Source: Ferdinandcohnia sp036962705 (lineage in GTDB: Bacteria > Bacillota > Bacilli > Bacillales > Bacillaceae_L). Taken from it: a stretch of 64,000 nt of DNA. A program made the position numbers and the translations under genes. The notes under the pieces are model-generated. The model was given only the letters and a program-made list of their open reading frames with translations. It had not been told where the DNA came from and did not search any database. The stretch spans positions 6,489-70,488 of the forward strand of contig NZ_JBALOQ010000057.1 of NCBI RefSeq assembly GCF_036962705.1, written 5' to 3'. Shown here in pieces: positions 34,630-43,147 of the stretch. Position 1 is the first letter of the stretch, and each line of letters starts with the position of its first letter.

Positions 34630-36021
34630 ATGAAAAATGTTTTATTTAGAAAAAAAAATCTCGAAGATTTACTGAATAAAAAGGGAAATAATCAGCTACA
34701 GCAAACGTTAGGTGCTTTTGATTTAATGCTACTCGGGGTAGGTGCCATTGTAGGAACGGGTATATTCATTCTTCCTGGGACCGTAGCTGCGGTGCACGCT
34801 GGGCCTGGTATTGTATTTTCCTTTATTATTGCTGCTATTGTCTGTGCATTGGCAGCTATGTGTTATTCAGAATTTTCTTCAACCATACCAGTAACGGGTA
34901 GCGCATATTCGTATGTATACATTATATTTGGAGAATTAATCGCTTGGTTAGTTGGATGGGCTCTACTGTTAGAATATGGCTTAGCAGTTGCTGCGGTTGC
35001 AACTGGTTGGTCTGCTTATTTAAGTGCTTTGTTAGAAGGTTTTAATATTACCATTCCAAAGGCAATCTCTGGTTCTTTTAATCCAGCAGATGGAACATAT
35101 GTAAATGTTCCGGCTATAGCCATTATTTTTGCCACTGCCTTTTTATTAACGCTCGGGATAAGAGAATCTACGAAGGTTAATATGATCATGGTATTTATTA
35201 AAGTAGGTGTTATTCTCTTATTTATTGGAGTAGGTATTTTCTATGTTGAGCCTGCTAATTGGCAACCATTTTTGCCGTTCGGAATGAATGGCGTTATGAG
35301 TGGAGCAGCCCTTGTTTTCTTTGCTTATCTTGGATTTGATGCTGTTTCGTCAGCTGCTGAAGAGGTAAAGAACCCACAACGTAATATGCCAATCGGAATT
35401 ATTGGATCATTATTTATTTGTACAATTCTGTATGTTGCTGTTTCACTTGTTTTGACCGGGATGGTTTCATATACAAATCTAAATGTAAGTGATCCAGTTA
35501 GCTATGTTATGCAAATCGTCAATCAAGATTGGGTGGCTGGCGTTGTTTCACTCGGTGCTGTTGTTGGGATGATGACTGTTATCCTTGTTATGTTATATGG
35601 CGGAACTAGACTTCTATACGCGTTTGGCCGTGATGGATTGCTGCCAAAAAGTATGTATGAGCTTAGTAAAAAAAATAAAACACCCGTTAAAAATACGTGG
35701 GTATTTGCAACATTTGTAGCTTTTTGTGCAGGCTTCATTCCATTATCTAAACTAGCAGAACTAGTTAACATGGGAACATTACTTGCTTTTACAATCGTTT
35801 CAATCGGAGTTATTTACTTAAGAAAAAATAAGTGTATCCCTTCCAATGGTTTTAAAGTACCATTCTTTCCAATCTTACCAATTTGTTCATTCTTATTATG
35901 TTTATTTTTAATTACTCAGCTCTCTGTCTTTACATGGATTGCATGCGGTATCTGGTTTGTATTTGGATTACTCTTCTATTTTGCTTATGGTAAAAATCAT
36001 AGCGTAATGAATAAAGAATAA
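34630..36021 (+). CDS. APC-family amino acid permease
   Basis: The 463-residue protein has twelve predicted transmembrane helices and belongs to the cationic-amino-acid-transporter-like group. Motifs are LGAFDLMLLGVGAIVGTGIF, the unwound helix 1 carrying the substrate site, then FFAYLGFDAVSSAAEEVKNP and GRDGLLPK. It resembles Bacillus YfnA/MtrA-type permeases. The substrate is not determinable here. The ATG follows AAAATGAGGGTTCAAT. It is monocistronic. Confidence 0.9.
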   Translation: MKNVLFRKKNLEDLLNKKGNNQLQQTLGAFDLMLLGVGAIVGTGIFILPGTVAAVHAGPGIVFSFIIAAIVCALAAMCYSEFSSTIPVTGSAYSYVYIIFGELIAWLVGWALLLEYGLAVAAVATGWSAYLSALLEGFNITIPKAISGSFNPADGTYVNVPAIAIIFATAFLLTLGIRESTKVNMIMVFIKVGVILLFIGVGIFYVEPANWQPFLPFGMNGVMSGAALVFFAYLGFDAVSSAAEEVKNPQRNMPIGIIGSLFICTILYVAVSLVLTGMVSYTNLNVSDPVSYVMQIVNQDWVAGVVSLGAVVGMMTVILVMLYGGTRLLYAFGRDGLLPKSMYELSKKNKTPVKNTWVFATFVAFCAGFIPLSKLAELVNMGTLLAFTIVSIGVIYLRKNKCIPSNGFKVPFFPILPICSFLLCLFLITQLSVFTWIACGIWFVFGLLFYFAYGKNHSVMNKE

Positions 36022-36027
36022 AAAGTG

Positions 36028-36080
36028 CAAAAAGTGAGCTTACGTTGTCATACAAAAGACAATGTAAGCTCACTTTTTAT
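36028..36080. terminator. Terminator between the permease and the sensor kinase
   Basis: AAAAAGTGAGCTTACGTTGTC pairs with GACAATGTAAGCTCACTTTTT (one G-U or mismatch); both strands end in a T tract, fitting its place between convergent genes. Confidence 0.88.
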
Positions 36081-36094
36081 TTGGCACGGATGGA

Positions 36095-37300
36095 TCATAA
36101 TGACGGAAAACGAATGATAACAGTTGTTCCATGACCTTCAGTAGTTTGGAAGTGAATCGTGCCGTTATATTTTTCAATAATATTAAAACTAATCATCATT
36201 CCTAAACCAGTTCCTTTACTCTTTAAAGAATAAAAAGGAGTTCCAAGAGAGTCAACTTCTTCTTCTGACATTCCCCTTCCATAATCAATTACTTTAATGA
36301 CTACAAATTTTTTTTCTTTTCCAGCTGTTACTAGAACTAAGTCCCCTACATTAGAAGCCTCAATTGCATTTTTTATAATATTGATAAGTACTTGTTTTAA
36401 CTCTATGTTGTTAGCGGAGATATTACATTCACCCGTTACCTTTAATTCGATCCGATTCTCATGTAAAAGTCCATATGAATAGAGTAAATCTGTAACACTC
36501 TTAAGAATAACCTTAACATCAACTATTTCAGTTTCTCTATTTTTTATTGGTTTTGCCAGAGATAAAAATTGAGAAATTACCTGTTCAGCACTATTTAATT
36601 CGTCAATCATTAAAGTAACATACCCTTTTCGATCAGGGGAATTTGAACTTTCTTGCTCAAATAACTGCAAAAAACCTTTTACAACCGTCAGAGGATTTCT
36701 AATTTCATGTGCTACCGCAGCTGCAAGTTGACCAGATATCTTCAAACGCTCAGACTGTTGAATTTGTTCGTAATATAATTTTTGTTTTTCCATTCTTCCA
36801 TTTGTTAAATAAAAGATAAAATAAATGATTATTTGGCTTGCAAAAAAGTTTATTAAACTCCCTATTAAATCCTGTTCTAAATAGATGAATTGCTCTTGAT
36901 TTATAAAAGTAATATATCCAAATAAAATCAAGATCGATACACAGTTTAAAATCAATGAAAAATAAAAAAGCCTTTTATCAAAAAACAAAATCGAAAGTGC
37001 AGGTATAAAACATAAAAAAATAAAGGAGGAACCTGTTTCTGGGTATAAAAGAAAAATTGAATAAAAGTAAATGGATGCTACCAGTATAATGCTTACTCTA
37101 AGAATACCAGTACTTTTCCTAGGATAAAGCAATAGACATACTGACAGAATGAATACAAGAATAACATGGGATAGATAACCAAACCTAAATTCACCAAAAT
37201 ACGGGTTATCAATCAACAAACCTGTTACCATAATGGCGATGATAAGCCAAACAACAATATAATATATTTTATTACTAAATTTATTCATAAACTCCTTCAT
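36095..37300 (-). CDS. Orphan membrane sensor histidine kinase (sporulation-kinase-like)
   Basis: The 401-residue kinase has six hydrophobic segments within residues 1-170 and a HisKA domain with AAVAHEIRNPLTVVKGFLQL (phospho-acceptor His198). The HATPase domain carries N, G1 and G2 boxes (NIIKNAIEAS, DYGRGMSEEE, GTGLGMMIS). The HEIRNPLT box and multi-span input region resemble KinB-type kinases of the Spo0A phosphorelay. No response regulator gene is adjacent, consistent with feeding a phosphorelay. The ATG is preceded by AAAGAGGTAAGT. Confidence 0.88.
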   Translation of the reverse strand: MKEFMNKFSNKIYYIVVWLIIAIMVTGLLIDNPYFGEFRFGYLSHVILVFILSVCLLLYPRKSTGILRVSIILVASIYFYSIFLLYPETGSSFIFLCFIPALSILFFDKRLFYFSLILNCVSILILFGYITFINQEQFIYLEQDLIGSLINFFASQIIIYFIFYLTNGRMEKQKLYYEQIQQSERLKISGQLAAAVAHEIRNPLTVVKGFLQLFEQESSNSPDRKGYVTLMIDELNSAEQVISQFLSLAKPIKNRETEIVDVKVILKSVTDLLYSYGLLHENRIELKVTGECNISANNIELKQVLINIIKNAIEASNVGDLVLVTAGKEKKFVVIKVIDYGRGMSEEEVDSLGTPFYSLKSKGTGLGMMISFNIIEKYNGTIHFQTTEGHGTTVIIRFPSL

Positions 37301-37727
37301 ACTTACCTCTTTGGTTATTAGTCTAAATGCATCCTTTAAAATATATCATTTTTAAAGATGAAATAGGTAATCAATACTATTGATAGAAGAAAATCTCAAT
37401 TACACCATCACGTATTTGCGCACGATTTTTTATGCACACTTGAGGTCGTTCAGTCTCCAATATTGGTGTCGTATACCAAAACTCTTAGCAATTTTTATTA
37501 ACTGATGCATATCGGATTGTCTCCTATCTTTTGTTATATTTTAAGTCAAATCACAGGCGTTTACTCCAAAAGCTCCTTACTTATCGCACAATAAACATCA
37601 TTTATTCTGTGATTACCATATTCACCGTACATATAAGTAAATGTAATTTTTTGTAAAAAAGTCTTGCGGTGGCAAATTCCTTCTCATTACAATAAAAGAG
37701 TCTAAATATATAAAAGATAATGGAGGC
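37301..37727. other. Intergenic region between the sensor kinase and FNT genes
   Basis: This 427-base divergent region contains the pseudogene fragment above and an AT-rich stretch before the FNT gene. A possible promoter (TTGCGG...TACAAT, near 37670-37693) is weak. Confidence 0.5.
37446..37575 (-). pseudogene. Decayed copy of the 5' end of the MBL-fold hydrolase gene
   Basis: The stretch aligns base for base with about 34230-34360, covering the ribosome site region (GACAATCCGAT equivalent), the ATG and the first 15 or so codons of the MBL gene. The copy reads MHQLIKIAKSF and then loses one base (AGTTTTGGTA against AGTTTCTGGTAC), which shifts the frame. Only this 5' part and its leader remain. 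It is probably a remnant of a local duplication. Confidence 0.75.
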
Positions 37728-38579
37728 ATGGCCTTGGATTATGTTAAACCAACTCAATTAATAGAGGATGTTGCACATGCAGGTGCTTATAAATCCATCC
37801 TAAAGATAAGTGACATTTTGATTAAAGGGATACTCTCAGGAGCCTTATTGGGTTTTGCAACAACACTTGCCTTTACTGCTGCAATTGATACAAGCCTTAG
37901 TATTGTAGGTGCTTTTGTCTTTCCGGTTGGATTTGTACTTATATTATTACTAAGCCTTGAACTAGTAACTGGAAACTTCGCAATGCTTCCGCTTGCTAGA
38001 ATAAGAGGTCTTACCTCTAGTAAAAATGTCGTCTACAACTTCTTTTGGGCTTTTCTCGGAAATCTTTTAGGAAGTCTTTTATACGGTATCTTATTTTATA
38101 TCGTTGCGACAAAACTAGGGCATATCACTCAAGGAGCCATGATTGATAAAATTATTGCTGTGGCAGAGGGAAAAACCCTTGCATATAAAAGCATTGGCGG
38201 AGACGGATTAATTGTTGTTATAACAAAGGCCATATTATGCAATTGGATGGTAACGTTAGGAGCCTTTATGGCATTCATTTCAAGTTCAACTATAGGAAAG
38301 ATTGCTGCCATGTGGCTACCTGTATTTTTATTTTTCGCCCACGGATTTGAGCATGCTATTGTAAATATGTTTGTTATTCCAACAGCTATTCTTATGGGTG
38401 CTGATATTACATTGGGTGATTGGTGGATATGGAACCAAATACCAGTTACAATCGGCAACTTTATTGGCGGATTTATCTTTACAGGATTAGCACTTCATCT
38501 AGTTAATAAGAAAAAGGTAACGAAAACTGAAAACGTAATTATTAACTACCCGCCTGCTCTAAAGAGAAAAGAAATGTAG
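37728..38579 (+). CDS. Formate/nitrite transporter (FNT) family channel
   Basis: The 283-residue protein has six transmembrane helices and the FNT signatures ELVTGNFAML, ILCNWMVTLGAFMAF and FFAHGFEHAIVNMF, the last holding the central pore His. It passes small monovalent anions such as formate or nitrite. The ATG at 37728 is almost on top of GGAGGC, so the TTG six bases later (LDYVKPTQL) may be the true start, with a seven-base spacing. No formate or nitrite enzyme is nearby to settle the substrate. Confidence 0.9.
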   Translation: MALDYVKPTQLIEDVAHAGAYKSILKISDILIKGILSGALLGFATTLAFTAAIDTSLSIVGAFVFPVGFVLILLLSLELVTGNFAMLPLARIRGLTSSKNVVYNFFWAFLGNLLGSLLYGILFYIVATKLGHITQGAMIDKIIAVAEGKTLAYKSIGGDGLIVVITKAILCNWMVTLGAFMAFISSSTIGKIAAMWLPVFLFFAHGFEHAIVNMFVIPTAILMGADITLGDWWIWNQIPVTIGNFIGGFIFTGLALHLVNKKKVTKTENVIINYPPALKRKEM

Positions 38580-38812
38580 TAATAGTATATTATTTTGGGA
38601 TTTCGTATAGGAACCTACAACGCCCCTCCTTGTTAAAAGAAGGGGCTAAAAATTTCTTGAAGAATAGGATTATGGTACAGCTGGCAAATAATTTTTGTTC
38701 AATATTTTTTCCGTCCTCTGTAAAGTTAAGAACCTTGTCAACCTATAATAAGGCTCCCCACACCTACAAATTTCAAATAAAACCCACTGGTACTGTTTGA
38801 TAACAACACCAA

Positions 38813-39724
38813 TTAGCTTATTCGTCCTTCTTCTATTAATATTTGTTCTAGTGCCATTACAACTTCTTCATCATAATGGGAGCCGGCCAGTCTCTTAAGT
38901 TCATCTATTGCTATCTGTTCCTTAAATGCTTTTCTATAGGCTCGATCTTCTGTCATCGCATCAAATGTATCACTTACAGCAATAATCCTTGCCTCTAAAA
39001 CAATGTCTTCTCCACTTAAACCATTTGGGTAACCGCTTCCATTCAGCCTTTCATGATGCTGTTCAATAATAGGAGCAAGTTCCTTATAATAAGAGTCCTT
39101 AATCATTTCTGCACCATCTACTGGGTGTTTCTTGATAATTTCATATTCTTCATCCGTTAATCGCCCTGGTTTATTTAAAATCTCAATTGGCACATTAATT
39201 TTACCGATGTCATGAAGTACAGATGCCGTCGTTAAATTCACTAAACGCTCTTTATCTAATTTTAGTTTTTTAGCTATTTTTACGGAATAATTTGCCACCC
39301 GATCACTATGTTTTTGAGTATATCTATCTTTTATTTCTACTTGTTTCTTAATTTCTATAAGAGAGGATATATCCTTACTTATATGGACAAAGATTTGTTC
39401 GGTAAATACACATAGTAAGGTTACCTTGGACAGCGCAGTAAAGTGGATTGGATCGCTAATCCCTTTGGCTGAGAAGAAGTCTTCCGGACCTAATATATGC
39501 TTTTTATTATTAAGTTCACACTCGACTTCTCCAGATAAAATATAATAAAACTCTAAAGCATCTACATTTTCACTGGGATAAACATAGAATAATTTTCCTT
39601 CGCCAATAGATTGTGTTATTATTTCCACTCCATCCCCTCGAGTAACTAAACTAATCTCAAGGTTATTATCAAAATTAACTGTTTCTAGGAATGTTCCTTG
39701 TTTTCCAATTGTAAAACCGGCCAT
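38813..39724 (-). CDS. Cupin and HD-GYP domain protein, probable c-di-GMP phosphodiesterase
   Basis: The 303-residue protein joins an N-terminal cupin-like sensor (about 30-115; FYYILSGEVECELNNKKHIL) to a C-terminal HD-GYP domain. That domain has the metal-binding VLHDIGKINVP, KKHPVDGAEMI and the HHERLNGSGYPNGL block that names the family. HD-GYP proteins hydrolyse c-di-GMP or relay its signal. Cupin fused to HD-GYP is uncommon. The ATG follows AAGGTGGGATAGT. Its neighbour on the same strand has a c-di-GMP riboswitch, which makes a local signalling link plausible. Confidence 0.88.
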   Translation of the reverse strand: MAGFTIGKQGTFLETVNFDNNLEISLVTRGDGVEIITQSIGEGKLFYVYPSENVDALEFYYILSGEVECELNNKKHILGPEDFFSAKGISDPIHFTALSKVTLLCVFTEQIFVHISKDISSLIEIKKQVEIKDRYTQKHSDRVANYSVKIAKKLKLDKERLVNLTTASVLHDIGKINVPIEILNKPGRLTDEEYEIIKKHPVDGAEMIKDSYYKELAPIIEQHHERLNGSGYPNGLSGEDIVLEARIIAVSDTFDAMTEDRAYRKAFKEQIAIDELKRLAGSHYDEEVVMALEQILIEEGRIS

Positions 39725-39746
39725 ACTATCCCACCTTACAATCAAT

Positions 39747-39779
39747 AAAAACGAGTTCTACATAGAACTCGTTTTTATT
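39747..39779. terminator. Terminator between the coiled-coil gene and the HD-GYP gene
   Basis: AAAAACGAGTTCTA pairs with TAGAACTCGTTTTT around a short loop. It sits between two minus-strand genes and would end the riboswitch-controlled transcript ahead of the HD-GYP gene. Confidence 0.88.
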
Positions 39780-39813
39780 GTACTACATTTTTATTCAGAA
39801 TTGTAAAACTATT

Positions 39814-40512
39814 TTACCAACCCACTACTTTAATAGGGTCAATCCAAACCCACTTATCTGCAAAACGAACAAGCTTCCAGCTACATTCAGCCTGAACTCC
39901 CTTTTTTGCAGCCTTTTTAATAGTTTCCGATGACATTTTAAGTGTTTCATTATAAATATCCGTAATAACCTTATCTAAGTCTTTTGTATACCGTTCTGTT
40001 TTTTCATGATACTTCTCTGATCTTTTTTCCAATTTATCTTCTAATTTGTTAATTTTTTCTTCCATTTTTTTTGTATCCTTATCATCTGCAGTTATTAGTT
40101 GATGGGTTGCCTCTTCTATGTCCTGCTTGATTTCTGCGATTTTACTATTAATTTTTGCTTCCTCATTACTAAGCTTTGTATTAATTTCTTCTAATTTTTT
40201 ATTTATTTTTTCTCGTTTTTTCAAATCGTTTCGAGTAGCTACTAAGTCAGACAATACTTTTTCTTTTTCTTCTTTTAATTTAACTACAGTATCTCCTTCT
40301 TCAATTTTACGAATGTCAAGAAGGTATTCGGCTTGTAACTTATCTGCTTTATTTACTGCTTTTTCAATCTTTTCATCAATTTCCTTGTTTGTCTTTTCAA
40401 TTAATTCAATTGCTTTTCGAACATCTTCATCTTCATCTTCAGCTGCAAAAACTGGAAATCCTACCCCTAAAAAAATGGTGATTGAAATTAAAATCGAGAA
40501 AACCTTTTTCAT
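39814..40512 (-). CDS. Secreted coiled-coil protein under c-di-GMP riboswitch control
   Basis: The 232-residue product has a signal peptide (MKKVFSILISITIFLGV, cleaved near FAAED) followed by about 170 residues of highly charged heptad-like coiled coil (EKTNKEIDEKIEKAVNKADK onward). A short aromatic C-terminus (SWKLVRFADKWVWIDPIKVV) could be a small binding module. I know no name for it. The ATG follows GGGGAGGAGTAATCAT. The leader contains a c-di-GMP-I riboswitch, so it is expected to serve a surface, motility or adhesion transition. The exact role is unknown. Confidence 0.85.
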   Translation of the reverse strand: MKKVFSILISITIFLGVGFPVFAAEDEDEDVRKAIELIEKTNKEIDEKIEKAVNKADKLQAEYLLDIRKIEEGDTVVKLKEEKEKVLSDLVATRNDLKKREKINKKLEEINTKLSNEEAKINSKIAEIKQDIEEATHQLITADDKDTKKMEEKINKLEDKLEKRSEKYHEKTERYTKDLDKVITDIYNETLKMSSETIKKAAKKGVQAECSWKLVRFADKWVWIDPIKVVGW

Positions 40513-40550
40513 ATGATTACTCCTCCCCACTTTTAACTATGTAGACAATA

Positions 40551-40676
40551 GAAAAGACCCATTTCATATAAACGGGCCTTTTCCATTTCGCAACTGGCTG
40601 GCATAGTAGTCATACTTTAGCCCCTGTAGTTTTGCGTCCATATCCTTTCAGATAGGTTGCCCTTTGAGTCTATTAT
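40551..40676 (-). ncRNA. c-di-GMP-I (GEMM) riboswitch with terminator
   Basis: On the minus strand the leader carries the GEMM-I core in order: AAAGGGCAACC, CTGAAAGGATA, GGACGCAAAACTACAGGGGC, TAAAGTATGAC and GCCAGCCAGTTGC. A terminator then follows, AAAAGGCCCGT...ATGGGTCTTTTC (40551-40583), ahead of the ATG of the secreted coiled-coil gene. The GAAAGG tetraloop and GACGCAAA elements are hallmarks of the class. Whether ligand turns expression on or off needs structure prediction. Confidence 0.88.
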
Positions 40677-40951
40677 ATTATCTACCATTATTATACAAGG
40701 ACTAATGAACTATATCTATAGCTAATTTTGTAATATTTTGTATTTTTATAAAATTAATTAGATTTCTTTGTAAAAAATTTAGATTTTCTGAAAAAAATAA
40801 AGTTTCCTATTTTCATACGTTAAAATATTTTTTCACTCAGCCATTGGTTTAGCTGCATTAAAGTTAATAGAACTAGACATAAATAAAATCAACAAATCAA
40901 CAAACTTTAAAATATGACAACCCCTCTTATATCAAGGGACAGTCTCTATTC
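40677..40951. other. AT-rich intergenic region
   Basis: About 275 bases between the riboswitch and the CPBP protease gene hold no convincing gene. Promoter elements for the riboswitch transcript are expected here; the DNA is too AT-rich for me to fix them. Confidence 0.5.
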
Positions 40952-41791
40952 TTATACCTTCCTGAATTCAGATTTCTGAAAGAGAAGCCAACTGATAGTT
41001 AGTACATACAGTACGACAACAGGGATAGAAACTTCAATTCCAAAAGAACCACCCGTAATCCAAAGGTCATTCGATTTAAACCTTAACATCACTAGTGAGG
41101 AATGATTTTTATCGGTCTTTGATGCAAATTGTATAATAGTAGAGTTTAAGAAAAAGTTCCAGATAATATGCACTACAACTGCATTCCATATTGTCCCCGT
41201 TTTATAAACAATTAGCGAAAACATTATACCAACCAAAGTGCCTGCGATAAGGATCAAACATACATCAAGTAACTGAAGCCCATTGAGGGTGAGTAAATGC
41301 AGTGCACCAAATAAAATGGAATTCACTAAAACTGCAGTTGCCACATTCCATTTGTCTTCGATTAGCTTAAACAAATAGCCTCGGAACAAAACTTCTTCAA
41401 TCACTCCGGCAGAGAATGCCGTAATGAGCGATCCAACGATAATCGCTACTATAGATGGGATAGAAAGTTGGTCTTGCCGTTCAAAAATAGCGTATTGCAT
41501 AAACACATAAAAAACAATCACTGTAAGTGGAAGCAATAGTCCTACAAAGACCCACAATTTATCCATCTTGATTAGTTTATGAATACGAAAATATGCACTC
41601 GACTTTTTTAAAAAAAGCATGGCGTACAGCCAGAATAGTCCAAGAGTAACCACTATACGTATAAACTCTTTAACAACAACACGAATTGTATCGTTATGAA
41701 TCCAATCCGTCAGTGGATTTACAAAAATAACAGCTGCTAAAAATAACATTACCAAGCACAAACTATGCATTACTACCTTTCCCCAATGCAT
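40952..41791 (-). CDS. CPBP-family intramembrane metalloprotease
   Basis: The 279-residue membrane protein has about seven to eight hydrophobic segments and the three CPBP (CAAX protease/abortive infection) motifs: EEVLFRGYLF, the second-motif His in FGALHLLTLNG and HIIWNF. The motif residues EE, R and the two His form the metal site. It probably cleaves membrane substrates, but such genes also serve bacteriocin immunity. The ATG follows AAGGGGAGCGAAAGAT. No bacteriocin gene is visible nearby. Confidence 0.88.
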   Translation of the reverse strand: MHWGKVVMHSLCLVMLFLAAVIFVNPLTDWIHNDTIRVVVKEFIRIVVTLGLFWLYAMLFLKKSSAYFRIHKLIKMDKLWVFVGLLLPLTVIVFYVFMQYAIFERQDQLSIPSIVAIIVGSLITAFSAGVIEEVLFRGYLFKLIEDKWNVATAVLVNSILFGALHLLTLNGLQLLDVCLILIAGTLVGIMFSLIVYKTGTIWNAVVVHIIWNFFLNSTIIQFASKTDKNHSSLVMLRFKSNDLWITGGSFGIEVSIPVVVLYVLTISWLLFQKSEFRKV

Positions 41792-42144
41792 ATCTTTCGC
41801 TCCCCTTCTTAATTCCTAAAAAGGATTATGACTGAAGTACTACTGTCTAATCCATTTTACTTTTTAAAATTGAATAAAATGCTACACTCCTGCTCAAATA
41901 TTAATAAAGACAATATAGTGAAGAGTCGGTTGCCTAATTTTCTCTTGCAATTTTTGTAGAAAAGTTAGCATCAACTGGGATTCAATGCATTTATCATAAC
42001 GGATTTTTCACTCCTATTTTGTAAAATTGGTTTCAGACACTCCTGGTTCCAATTGTTAATTTTCATAACATGATCAATTACCTATACCTCAGATCCCTTT
42101 CTATCTTAGATATGTATTAATCCATAAAAAAGGGGGGTGAAACC
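41792..42144. other. Divergent intergenic region
   Basis: This 353-base AT-rich region lies between the CPBP gene and the next plus-strand gene. I see no RNA element or coding frame. Confidence 0.5.
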
Positions 42145-42714
42145 ATGGAAAATCCTTGGTTCAACGGTTCTTGTATTAGTAAACAGGAAGTTCGTTTAAG
42201 TAATGCTATGCGTTTAGCTTGGGAGCAACACGTATATTGGACAAGAATCACAATCAAAAGCATAGCCTTTAATTTACCTGATTTAGATGCTGTTACCGCA
42301 CGTCTTCTCCAAAATGCTACTGATTTGGGGGATTTATTAAAGCCTTTCTATGGAAATAAAATTGCTGAAAAATTCAGCGACTTAATAAAGGATCACCTAG
42401 TCATTGCTGCTGAAATTGTTAATGCTGCAAAAACAGGCAATCAAAAAGCTGTAGTAGATTTAAAGAGACGTTGGTACGCAAATGGGGCAGAAATTTCCGT
42501 ATTCGTAAGTAGAATTAATCCTTTTATATCAGAAAAGGAATTCAGAGAAATGTTTTTTGAACATCTGGAACTTACAATACAAGAGGCAAAATTAATTCTC
42601 CAAAAGAATTTTAATGCTAGTATCGCTGTGTTTGATAAAATTGAGGCTGAAGCTATAATGATGGCTGATACCATGACAGTTGCTATTATGAGTCAATTCC
42701 CTAAAAGATTTTAA
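42145..42714 (+). CDS. Conserved helical protein of unknown function
   Basis: The 189-residue protein looks wholly alpha-helical. It has two related halves: WEQHVYWTRITIKSIAFNLP with LLKPFYGNKIAEKFSDLIKD, then WYANGAEISVFVSRINPF with MFFEHLELTIQEAKLILQ. The halves each contain a helix ending in HL, suggesting an antiparallel four-helix bundle with possible metal-binding His, Glu and Asp. I recognise the pattern as common in Bacillus genomes, often misnamed acetylglutamate kinase, but I cannot give a function. The ATG follows AAAAGGGGGGTGAAACC. It is monocistronic. Confidence 0.8.
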   Translation: MENPWFNGSCISKQEVRLSNAMRLAWEQHVYWTRITIKSIAFNLPDLDAVTARLLQNATDLGDLLKPFYGNKIAEKFSDLIKDHLVIAAEIVNAAKTGNQKAVVDLKRRWYANGAEISVFVSRINPFISEKEFREMFFEHLELTIQEAKLILQKNFNASIAVFDKIEAEAIMMADTMTVAIMSQFPKRF

Positions 42715-43041
42715 ATATAAAGGGACATTTAGATGCTCTCCTTTCCGTGTAACGAGTGTGTTAACCCTCTTACCTTTTTTTCATTTAGCAATATATTCAT
42801 TGCAGTCCTGGGTGAAAGTTATTCATCGTTTAGGAAGGATTAATCTGAATGAAGACAGTGCATGCTCCCCTTAATGCAAAGCTTTAACTCATTGGGGTCA
42901 AGCACTGTTTTCGAATAACTCACCTTTACTATATGTTTCAATCATTGTTTTATTAATTGCGCTGCAATTCCACCTCTCTAGAATCATATGCTAAAATAAG
43001 CTCATTTTTTTCCTGAGCAGAAAAAGTCCCCCTCTTAGTCA
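42715..43041. other. Intergenic region with terminator-like hairpin
   Basis: After the helical protein gene there are about 330 bases without a gene. A long hairpin, ACAGTGC...CCCC paired with GGGG...GCACTGTTTTC (about 42857-42913), may be a plus-strand terminator. The remainder shows no feature I can support. Confidence 0.5.
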
Positions 43042-43104
43042 TAAAAAAACTCCCAATAAGGTAAACAGACTTTTATTAATTCATCTGTCTACCTTATTGG
43101 GAGC
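43042..43104 (-). terminator. Terminator after the MFS gene
   Basis: On the minus strand GCTCCCAATAAGGTAGACAG pairs with CTGTTTACCTTATTGGGAG and runs into TTTTTTT. Confidence 0.92.
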
Positions 43105-43147
43105 ATATCAATCAAGGCATCCCTTTTTACTTATGTTTAATTAATAC

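Noticed and set aside
42955..43040. Possible remnant coding sequence between the helical protein and MFS genes
   Set aside because: Too short and degraded to align with anything I recognise; left as intergenic.
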